Source of the DNA: Effrenium voratum
Taxonomy: Eukaryota; Sar; Dinophyceae; Suessiales; Symbiodiniaceae
Direction of reading: 5' to 3'
Length of the DNA stretch: 64,000 nt
Assembly (NCBI GenBank): GCA_963377175.1
Contig: CAUJNA010003239.1
Coordinates: forward strand, 966,596 to 1,030,595
Part shown: positions 56,397-64,000 of the stretch, one piece after another
Layout of the letters: every line of letters starts with the position of its first letter
Numbering within the stretch: the first letter of the stretch is position 1
Translations under genes and position numbers: made by a program
The notes under the pieces: generated by a model
What the model was told of the DNA's origin: nothing
Database searches by the model: none
The model's input: the letters and a program-made list of their open reading frames with translations, nothing else

Positions 56397-59078
56397 TTGA
56401 TCATGACAGTCTCTTGCGAGTTGCAGGTCACTTATAATCATTGGCAGGTGAAGGAAGCAGCCTTGCAGGCAGCTGCACGCCGCAGAAGCCTTGCAGGCAT
56501 GGCTGCAAAAGCCAGACCTCCTGCCAGCCCAGCGCGCCACGCAGTGGCACCTGTGACAACCCATGTGACCCCTCCAAGCACACCTCGTGGCGAGCAACCG
56601 TCCAACGCCACTGTGGGAGTGCATCAGGCATCCGTAAGCGCTGGGGTTAGTGGGGTTGCCAAGACGCCGACAAAGCCAGCCAAGCGTGCGCACGTGAAGT
56701 CACCTGCAACTGTTGCCAGCCAGACGCCATCCACAAAGACACCAGACGCAAAGCGCCATGAGCCCGCTGAGGGAGAGCCAACCTGTGTGCCCAGATCGCT
56801 TGACTTAGAGGTTGCTGCTTCTGAGACGATCCCAGGTGAGCCCCAGCACGTCTCAGCTGCCACTGTAGACTCAAAAGTGATCGAAGTGGCTGACAGCACT
56901 CAAGCTGCAAGCGAACCAGGGCACTCCCGGGAGTGGCCAGACCGCCAGCCAGATGCGTGGGGTCCACTAGGCGAGACACAGCAGCTGTGTGCAGGGTCAG
57001 ACACACAGATGCTTCCAGCCGGCCCTGCGCAGACAGTGCCGGATGATGACTTTGACCTCGTTCAACTGAGCCAAAGCCAACCGCCATCATCCACGCCAGC
57101 TTCAAACCAAGAGGGCAGCGCTGGCTCATGCAGTGTCAAGTTTCTGAAGCCCGGCATGCCACAGAGTGACATGGAACGCCTGCGATCTCAGGCTCAGCCA
57201 GAGCTGCCACCGCCACGTTGGGCCCCAGTCAGTCAAGATGCAGTGAGTGCCTTTTTTGCGCGGATAAAGCGCACTCCCAGCAGCGACAGTCTCCCCCCGC
57301 CGGCCACTGAAGAGGCTGGCGCTTCGAAGAAACCACGAACGCACGACACACCCAACACCGGTTGCATCGCAAAGATGCCCCGACTTTCAACTCCCAGCGC
57401 AGAGTGCGCTGTCAGCACGGCAGGCAACGCAGTGACGACCGCAGGCAGCCAAGGGACACCTCCAGACACACTTTCGGCCAACATGGCCGCATTCGCAGCC
57501 AGCAGCAGCGTGCCTCCAACTGTGCCAGCGCATGATGTCGCCAACGCAGCTGGACACAGCGCAAGCAGTGGGACAGGCAGCCAAGTGCCATCTGCAGCCA
57601 GCGGTGTGACCTCGTCAGACGGCAACACAGCTGCAGCCATCCACAGCTCAAACGTGCACGTGCCCGACCAGGGCACAGCCAGCAACACATCCGGAAGCAC
57701 AGCCAGCAACGGCGCCAGCGGCGACACAGCCATCCACAGCTCAAGCGTGCCTATGCCTGACCAGGGCACAGCCAACAACACATCCGGAAGCACAGCCAGC
57801 AACAGCGCCAGCGGCGACACAGCTGCAGCAATCCACAGCTCAAGCGTGCGTGTGCCTGACCAGGGCACAGCCAGCAACACATCCGGAAGCACAGCCAGCA
57901 ACAGCGCCAGCGGCGACACAGCTGCAGCCATCCACAGCTCAAGCGTGCACGTGCCCGACCAGGGCACAGCCAGCAACACATCCGGAAGCACAGCCAGCAA
58001 CGGCGGCGGCGGCGACACAGCCATCCACAGCTCAAGCGTGCATGTGCCCGACCAGGGCACGGCCAGCAACACATCCACAAGCACAGCCAGCAACGGCGCC
58101 GGCGGCGACACAGCCATCCATAGCTCGTGCGTGCATGTGCCCGACCAGGGCACAGCCAGCATCACATCCGGAAGCACAGCCAGCAACGGCGGCGGCGGCG
58201 GCGACACAGCCATCCACAGCTCAAGCGTGCCCGACCAGGGCACAGCCAGCAACACATCCGGAAGCGCAGCCAGCAACGGCGGCGGCGGCGACACAGCCAT
58301 CCACAGCTCAAGCGTGCCCGACCAGGGCACAGCCAGCAACACATCCGGAAGCGCAGCCATTAACGGCGCCGGCGGCGACACAGCCATCCACAGCTCAAGC
58401 GTGCCCGACCAGGGCACAGCCAGCAACACATCCGGAAGCACAGCCAGCAACGGCGCTGGCGGCGACACTGCCATCCACAGCTCAAACACAGCCAGCAACA
58501 CATCCGGAAGCACAGCCAGCAACGGCGCTGGCGGCGACACTGCCATCCACAGCTCAAACACAGCCAGCAACACATCCGGAAGCACAGCCAGCAACGGCGC
58601 AGGCGACCAAGTGACCGCACCAGATGGCAACACAGCTGCATCGGGCACGGCAGCCAACAGCAGCACCGATGGTCAAGCGACCTCTCCAGACGACAAGGCA
58701 ACTCCAGCCGCACGTGCGGCCCACCAGGCCACAGCCAGTGCGCCCGGAAGCGCAGCCAACAACAGCGCCAGCATCCAAGCGACTGCCCCCGAGGGCAACC
58801 CAGCTCCAGCCGCACGTGTGCTCGACCAGGGCACGGCCAGCGACAATTCCGGTAGCGCAGCAAGCAACAGCAACTCGCAAGCATGGCTGCATCGCGCAGA
58901 CACGGTCGATCTGCCTGCAGGCCCAGCCAATGCCAAGGCGCCAGACACGGTCGATCTGCCTGCAGGCGGCCCAGCCAACGGCAAGGCGCCAACTGCAAAA
59001 ACAGAAGAGGAGTTGGCGGCCGAACGTGCCGCTCATGCGGCCTACATGCGATTTTCCCGCTCCTTGCGCAGCAACTCG
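56397..59078 (+). CDS. Large multi-exon family gene, repeat-rich first visible exon
   Basis: A frame open from 56,397 to 59,450, probably spliced at the GT at 59,079 after RFSRSLRSNS. The beginning is Pro/Ala/Thr-rich (residues about 20-380, including SQSQPPSSTPAS and PPRWAPVSQDAVSAFFARI). About 57,640-58,610 codes eleven copies of a ~20-33 residue repeat: xPDQGTASNTSGSTASNG followed by GDTAIHSSS. The end, EEELAAERAAHAAYMRFSRS, is a charged helix typical of the family just before its first conserved intron. The exon product is mostly disordered. The 477-codon minus-strand frame over the repeat is its shadow. The true start is not determined; an upstream exon may exist. Confidence 0.7.
57640..58610 (+). 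repeat. Coding minisatellite, eleven 63-99 bp units
   Basis: GGCACAGCCAGCAACACATC and GCCATCCACAGCTCAA recur in every unit. Unit length shrinks towards the 3' end as GTGCACGTGCCCGACCAGGG is lost, first partly and then completely. All length changes are multiples of three, so the frame is kept. Confidence 0.93.
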
Positions 59079-59717
59079 GTTTGGGCGTACTCCGGTGTGA
59101 ATTTGCCTTGCCAATCCCACAGCTTTACACCCCTTGTTTGGACTCAACGGTTATTTAGGGTGCGTCACTTTAACAGGGCCAGTCTCAAACTACCACAGGG
59201 CGGAGGGCTTCAAATTATTTCAATTTGCCTTCTAGGCGGACCTTATGAATCCAGTGTGCAGCCTTTTTTTCGGGCAAACCCACATATATGCATCCGGTTG
59301 TTGGTTCCCATTTTGGAGCCTTTTTCGGGCAAACCCCACCCATATCACATCTCCGCAAACTCACGTGTTGGTCATTGTGTTGAATCCCTACAACTTTGGA
59401 GCCTTTTTTCGGGCAAACCCACAAACCTATGTTGTTGGTCCCTCAATTGATTCCCTTCGGCTACTTTGTCAAATCCTTGAAGGTCCCATTTTCATTTTGG
59501 AGACTTTTATCGGGCCTCAACTTGCCACCAGTTCTGAACCATTTTTGGGGATGGCTGACCAGCTACTTTTCTGGGATGGTTGAACCCATATTGTGAACAT
59601 CTTTCAATTGAAGGTTGACGCTGTTTAAAGGAGTTTGCCCACTTTCACCCACAAAGGATATACCATGAGAGGGCCCTCTTTTTTGTATCTGGGGGAGGGT
59701 TGGGGTGTGATGCCCAG
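59079..59717 (+). other. Intron with internal TTCGGGCAAACCC repeats
   Basis: Starts GTTTGGGCG and ends ATGCCCAG. Three copies of AGCCTTTTTTCGGGCAAACC occur near 59,260, 59,318 and 59,400, spaced 55-85 bp. Confidence 0.6.
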
Positions 59718-59914
59718 GTAAAAAATGCCCAGAGATTGTCCGCCGCAAATGGATGGAAGCGACCAAAAGCTATGACAAGAACGAAAAAATGCAAGAGCTA
59801 TTTGAGGAATATTGCTGCGCCAAGCAAAACTGGATGGACTCCACCTTGGTGATGGAAGAAAGCATGAAAGAGTCCCAGCGGACACAGCGAAGGTACAAGT
59901 GGTTGACGAAAAAG
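59718..59914 (+). CDS. Large family gene, exon 2
   Basis: KCPEIVRRKWMEATKSYDKN, then LFEEYCCAKQNWMDSTLVME and RTQRRYKWLTKK. Helical and charged; the NWxxS and RRxKWLT pieces recur in this dinoflagellate family. The start phase is not settled, because the AG at 59,717 leaves two bases unaccounted for. Confidence 0.6.
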
Positions 59915-59977
59915 GACCCAAACACATCCCAAACACATGTGTGTCATATCAGTTTGAAAAAACATCATTTCTTGCAG
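59915..59977 (+). other. 63-bp GA-AG intron
   Basis: Begins GACCCAAAC and ends CTTGCAG. The junctions are AAG/GA and CAG/GA, so the AGGA is repeated at both ends. The length is a multiple of three without a stop, so retention would keep the frame. An unspliced reading is possible, but the inserted residues look unlike the flanks. Confidence 0.5.
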
Positions 59978-60082
59978 GAAATCCTCCAGATGTATGAGGA
60001 TGATGGCCTCGTGAACTCACTGATCAACATGAAAACTGCGACCGCGGGGATGTCGAAGAAACACCCCGACTTTGATTCGCAG
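59978..60082 (+). CDS. Large family gene, exon 3
   Basis: EILQMYEDDGLVNSLINMKT then AGMSKKHPDFDSQ. KHPxxP/D-like ending before the next conserved intron. Phase 0 both sides. Confidence 0.65.
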
Positions 60083-60145
60083 GACACTATTTTTGCATGC
60101 ACTGCGCTGAACTGCCCTATTTAAATTGACATCATACCCTTGCAG
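60083..60145 (+). other. 63-bp GA-AG intron (second)
   Basis: Begins GACACTATT, contains an in-frame TAA, ends CTTGCAG before GAGATGATG. Same length and same AG/GA junctions as the previous intron. Confidence 0.65.
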
Positions 60146-60360
60146 GAGATGATGCTCTACAAGTGTTGGGTGTCAACAGAAGAGGTCGAGGAACATGACC
60201 ACACACGGGTGCTTGCAAGGAGGAGCGAGGCGGATGGTGACCCAGAGGTAGATGAGGAACCCCACCCCGGCAATCTGCCAGACCCTGCCCCAAAGCCCAA
60301 ACCAAAGCCATCACCAGCCAACAAGGCAGGGAAAAAGCCTGAACAGCGTGCAAAGTCAGC
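60146..60360 (+). CDS. Large family gene, exon 4
   Basis: EMMLYKCWVSTEEVEEHDHT, RRSEADGDPEVDEEPHPG, then a Pro/Lys-rich KPKPKPSPANKAGKKPEQRA. MLYKCW is typical of the family after the preceding intron. The 3' limit is approximate. Confidence 0.6.
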
Positions 60361-61801
60361 CGCTCGTTTGCATTTGTGGGCGGGACTAAAAGGGCCTCCA
60401 CAGCAAAACAAAAATTGGCTAGGCTATACTGGAAAAAGGAGGACCACAATGGCAACCACACATCCGCAGTGCTCTGTTGATTTTTTTGAACAGGGTGTGT
60501 ACTAAAGCCAGTTCCAGATATTATTTCCGCAGTATTCAAGGGTCAAGTGCAAGAAAGTTATAAGCAACAACATGGCTATCCGCTTTGTACTCCACTTTTG
60601 GGTCAAACGGGATACCAAAAAAAAAGGAAGACCGGGTTAGCCTTCCTTGCCATCTCCCGCCAGTGTGTGCCTCGCAGCACAATGCCAGCCTGCTTCTAGG
60701 CGCTCGCCTCGGCCAACGCCATTTTGCTGGAAGTGGATGGGTATGATCACAAGCTGCACCAAGCCGGGGTGTAACTTGGTCACAAATTACCCTCCTTCAG
60801 TCAGTTTACTATTTTCCCGTCAGAGGCATTTTGAGCTATAGCTAAACTGCAGGGTTGCTTCTGAGGTCTCAATCATTGCGGGCTGCATTGATCGCTGATG
60901 TTCGTAGGTGTGCTGGGGAACTCTGTGAAGCCAGGACCCATCTGCAGGACTGCGGCTTGTGCAACTTGTGCGTTTCAAAACTAGCAATCTAGATTGATAC
61001 ACCCCTGAAAGGAGGCATTGTCCTTTGGACACGATGAGATACGGCTGGCGCAGTGCATCAGCGCTTTGAGTCATCATCATGAACTGTTGAAAAAGGAGGT
61101 GAAGCCTGTGAAGCTTCACCTTGTTCAAGCCTCTTGCAAGCCAAAGGCAAAGGGCAAAGCAAAGGCCAAGGCGGCTTAGATGGATTTCAAAATGAATCTG
61201 AGTGGCTAGTTGCCCAAGCCGCCGCACTTGTTCAGTTGGCAGACCAGTGAAACGGACACACATAAATGTAAAAAAATGAACCAAGTCAAAAATGTTTATG
61301 CGCACTGCGCACTGGGGTGTTACGTGGCAAGTGCTTAGATCCCGGCTTGGTAGACAACTGCCTGGAAAGATTCTGCACATTAGAGGTTTGTCACTGGCGG
61401 GTCAGCCTGTCAATGATGGGGGTCAAATTGGAATCTGCGAAGCAAAAAGCGCGTTGCATTGCACACAAGTTTGGACTGCTAGCTGAAAGTGTTACGAGGA
61501 TGTCTTAGGGGCTGTTCCCTGTCGCCAGGTGGCCAATCCATGGCCTTCGTGGACCACCTGCTTGCTTCACTCGGGGTTGGGGCACCTCGTCATATGACTC
61601 ACTCTGGCTGGTGTTGCAATGTTTGCTGAGACACACCAGTGCTTGGAGTCACACTGCAGGCATCAGCCTGTAGCGAATTGCAACAGTCTGCCACCGCAAT
61701 GGTGAAGGAGCGGCGCAGTGTTTGTACAATTAAGAGTGGTGTGTGGTTTGTAAAATGCTGCAATTAGTTCCTCTTCCCATCCCAGCCGATGTGGACTCCA
61801 G
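60361..61801. other. Long intron region with two possible small exons
   Basis: Possible exons on the plus strand: 61,092-61,179, ending KPKAKGKAKAKAA and a stop; and 61,338-61,490 with GLVDNCLERFCTLEVCHWRV and KLESAKQKARCIAHKFGLLA. Neither has confirmed splice sites. The rest shows no feature. Confidence 0.4.
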
Positions 61802-61913
61802 GAGTCGGACGGCCACTGCTCCCAGATCTGCAAGCGCATTGCTCGCCTGGGGGCTGACGGAAAGCACCCGGGCAACATTGAGAGGGACCTGTATCGGGTC
61901 CTGGACTTGCCAG
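61802..61913 (+). CDS. Large family gene, exon 6
   Basis: After CTCCAG: ESDGHCSQICKRIARLGADG then KHPGNIERDLYRVLDLP, ending at a GT donor (GTGGAC) at 61,914. The N-x-x-RDL spacing is a family hallmark. Confidence 0.6.
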
Positions 61914-62003
61914 TGGACACTAAGTTTAAATTTCAAGCACACGGATTCAGATCAAACTTTCGAAATAGTACGGCTTGGTTTGAATGCTCCGCTCCAGCCA
62001 CAG

Positions 62004-62112
62004 GAATTCTTTTGGTTGGACCTGAAGATCAAGAGCCCGATTGACAGAGCTTCTCCAACAACCATCAGACTGCCTTTGATTCTCCCACATATCTTGTTCG
62101 ACTATCTGTTCG
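62004..62112 (+). CDS. Large family gene, exon 7
   Basis: After CCACAG: EFFWLDLKIKSPIDRASP then TIRLPLILPHILFDYLFA. The LPxxLPHxxxxYL run recurs in the family. The 3' end is uncertain. Confidence 0.6.
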
Positions 62113-62209
62113 CTGCTCTGCCTGCACATTTGATTTCCCATATGTGTTTCCTGTGGTGTTCGCTTGATTGGCTGATGACAACTGATCGAACTTGCATTAA
62201 ACATTTCCA

Positions 62210-62494
62210 ATGGCTTTGGAGTTTGATTGGACGACAATAACCTTTTCCGAATCTAAGGAGAACGGCAAACTTCGAGTGTTTGGGAAGGACATCAGGGAGT
62301 TCTGGCACCACATGGTCCAACGTCAAGTGCCATGGGCCGTGCAACATCCCGGCAAAGGGTTTGCCAACCCTTGTGGACTTTGGGGGGATGATTGCAAGTA
62401 CACAGACGGCGGTGACAAGTTGGTCTGCTTGTGCATGTCGGCCCTACTGCAGCAAGTTGAGGGAGTCTTGCCTAGAATTTGCTGTCAACCCTCA
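62210..62494 (+). CDS. Large family gene, exon 8, with possible frame break
   Basis: ENGKLRVFGKDIREFWHHMV, QRQVPWAVQHPGKGFANPCG, LWGDDCKYTDGGDKLVCLCM. GLWGDDxxY is highly conserved in these proteins. Near 62,450 the frame seems to change by one so that SKLRESCLEF precedes the next exon; this may be a damaged site or a small error. The start is approximate. Confidence 0.6.
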
Positions 62495-62662
62495 ACCCCG
62501 CTCTGCATACGCTACTGTTTTTTACTCACCTATGCAAACATTGGCTAGGAGAACACTTGTTTGCAATCCTGGCTAGCAGAAGAACTTCAGGGCTTGTTCT
62601 GGGGTTGGGCGCTTGTTACATTTTTGCCGGGACTGGCCAAACCAAGGAGGGGACCTTTGCAG

Positions 62663-62756
62663 GTTTCCGGTGTTTGTGATCCGGGAGTGGCTGCTCTTGG
62701 ATGACATGCTGGACACCCTGGAACCCGTGCTCCACTGCATAACGTGGTCATGCAAT
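62663..62756 (+). CDS. Large family gene, exon 9
   Basis: FPVFVIREWLLLDDMLDTLE then PVLHCITWSCN, between CTTTGCAG and a GT donor at 62,757. Confidence 0.7.
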
Positions 62757-62843
62757 GTTACTTGTCTGCTTATAAGCAAAACAGCTCAGGCTTTGCTGGG
62801 TCAGTGATTTCACCCATGTGGATCTAGTGACTCAGCCTCCCAG
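62757..62843 (+). other. 87-bp GT-AG intron
   Basis: GTTACTTGTC to CCTCCCAG, phase 0. Confidence 0.7.
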
Positions 62844-63088
62844 GCAATGCTGGCTGGAAAACACCCATCAGAGGACTGGTTGGGCAACCCGCTGCAAAAA
62901 CCGTTTGCTGCCAAGGCAGGCAGGCCTATAGCAGGGGGGCCACACGCATTGATCGAATACAGAGGAGACTGGAAATGGTACCGAGACTTTTGGTCCCTGC
63001 GATTTCATTATCATTGGCGTGCGCCCGGGGTGTGTCACCAGTGCTTTGCAACAAACAAAGGCATCGACAAGCATCTTTGGTGCAAGTG
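62844..63088 (+). CDS. Large family gene, exon 10 (GDWK and CxxC)
   Basis: AMLAGKHPSEDWLGNPLQKP, AAKAGRPIAGGPHALIEYRG, DWKWYRDFWSLRFHYHWRAP, then GVCHQCFATNKGIDKHLWCK. A GDWKWYRD segment followed by a CHQC pair is the family core. The layout GDW...CxxC also occurs in TNP2-type (EnSpm/CACTA) transposases, but that relation is a hypothesis. Confidence 0.75.
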
Positions 63089-63171
63089 GTACGTTGTTGA
63101 ATTTCTTGCATCAATTCAACATTTAGATAAAATTGTTCCAGCCACTCCCGCCCGCCCTTGCCTGGGCTCAG
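63089..63171 (+). other. 83-bp GT-AG intron
   Basis: GTACGTTGTT to GGGCTCAG; TG+G completes Trp. Confidence 0.75.
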
Positions 63172-64000
63172 GTGGACCGACCTGCACCGACAGTTCGCAA
63201 AGCGGCCGCACGACAACATTGTGGGGGAAGCAATGAAGCGTCAAAACCCTTTGCTGGGTGTTCGTGGATGGTCACCTGACCAAATAAAATGGTGTGGCAT
63301 GCACGCCATCAATCTTGGCGTGCTTCAGCACTTCAACGGGTCGTGCATCCTGATGCTCACTGAACATCGTGTTTTCGGGTGGGGCCCGGACGAAATCAAA
63401 GAGTCCCTCTTTGAGATTTCCAACAGGTTCAAACTGTGGGCAAATGTCATGAAGGTGCAGCACAGCCAGTGCTTCCTGACACAGGGTATGATTCATGCAG
63501 ATGCAGGCTACCCCTTCCTCACTTTGCACGCCTGGAATGGGAGGCTGATGCTACAGTTTCTTTCTGACATCCTGGACAAGACCACGGACTTCAACCATGA
63601 GGTGTGCCTGGCACGCATGGCGGCAAATGCCATGGCAGTGTTTTTCCACCGAACAGAGGCGGCTGGACGATATTTGAATGATGAACAGGTGGCAGAAATT
63701 ACACAAGCTGGTCGCCTTTTCCTTGACTGCTATGAGCAGCTTGCAACCCTTTGTTTGTCCAAGTCCATCATGAGATGGAAATTCATTCCGAAACTACATC
63801 TAGTGTGTCACTTGCTGCAAAGCATGCAGGAAGACCGAATCAACTATCGCAAGTTTCACACTTATGCAGATGAGGACCATGTTGGTGCTCTTAAGAAACT
63901 TGCAAAGAAGGTGCACAGTAGTGCATTGGAATGTCGCATGTTGGGGAGATACCTCTTGAGGCTGCAGGTGTACCAGCCCAAGTATCAGCGAATTCACAGT
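63172..64000 (+). CDS. Large family gene, exon 11 (runs off the window)
   Basis: 276 codons open to the edge. WTDLHRQFAKRPHDNIVGEA, RGWSPDQIKWCGMHAINLGV, NGSCILMLTEHRVFGWGP, DFNHEVCLARMAANAMAVFF, WKFIPKLHLVCHLLQSM, YADEDHVGALKKLAKKVHSS, ECRMLGRYLLRLQVYQ. IKWCGMHxxxLGVL resembles the DxMHxxKNV position of TNP2, and PKLHLVCHL...DEDHVGALKKLAKK resembles its C-terminal HLLVHL...LK block. No acidic triad can be assigned by eye. The frame is intact here, unlike many neighbours. Confidence 0.8.

Noticed and set aside
57233..58666. 477-codon minus-strand frame
   Set aside because: Shadow of the coding minisatellite; the plus frame continues into family-typical sequence on its 3' side.

Overview
The window is nuclear DNA of a dinoflagellate. 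The strongest evidence is a complete 22-position match to the dinoflagellate trans-splicing leader (dinoSL) fossilised in the genome at 1817-1838, directly upstream of an intron-poor open frame, which is the signature of a reverse-transcribed, reintegrated mRNA. Supporting evidence is the gene content (a PIF1-like helicase with a Cys-rich tail, a recombinase-like multicopy family, and two dinoflagellate-type multicopy families), introns with GA as well as GT donors, and a very high load of satellites, minisatellites and short inverted-repeat elements. The species cannot be named from the sequence.

Layout. 1-1838: minus-strand SL-bearing retrogene with a zinc-ribbon motif, running off the left edge. 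4.4-10.2 kb: four minus-strand exons of a NOL9/Grc3-like polynucleotide kinase, all phase 0, with 1.4-2.1 kb introns full of dispersed repeats; the exons carrying the P-loop are not in view. 10.3-17.5 kb: a degenerate GATGATG-rich satellite with a higher-order spacer and one inverted block. 17.5-19.35 kb: a PIF1-like helicase pseudogene whose 5' end is cut off exactly at the satellite edge. 19.27-26.56 kb: a second tandem array that starts inside the last codons of that pseudogene. 26.6-28.4 kb: a 150-180 bp repeat, a CACT microsatellite and a TCCTCGTCTTC tract.

28.5-33.7 kb: a pair of ~0.6 kb direct repeats brackets a decayed recombinase-like gene on the minus strand which also has leader-like sequence upstream; 25-bp and ~0.5-kb tandem arrays follow. 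34.5-42 kb: TTACCCCCAATTT repeats, then two arrays of TTGGGGTTGTTTGTCAATCAA type, the second with an exact 142-bp period. 42-47.9 kb: mostly non-coding, with a few weak exon candidates and dispersed repeats.

47.9-64 kb: gene-rich, plus strand. Exons of an unidentified gene (48-50.5 kb), a methyltransferase-fold-like multicopy gene with small GT-AG introns (53.3-54.4 kb), and a large multi-exon gene running off the right edge (56.4-64 kb). That last gene starts with a ~900-residue Ser/Thr/Ala/Asn/Gly repeat exon and ends in a region with a GDWK/CxxC/MH/HxxCHL/LKK order that faintly recalls TNP2/EnSpm transposases. No operons are expected; most loci here look like retroposed or transposon-derived copies, several with single-base frame breaks.
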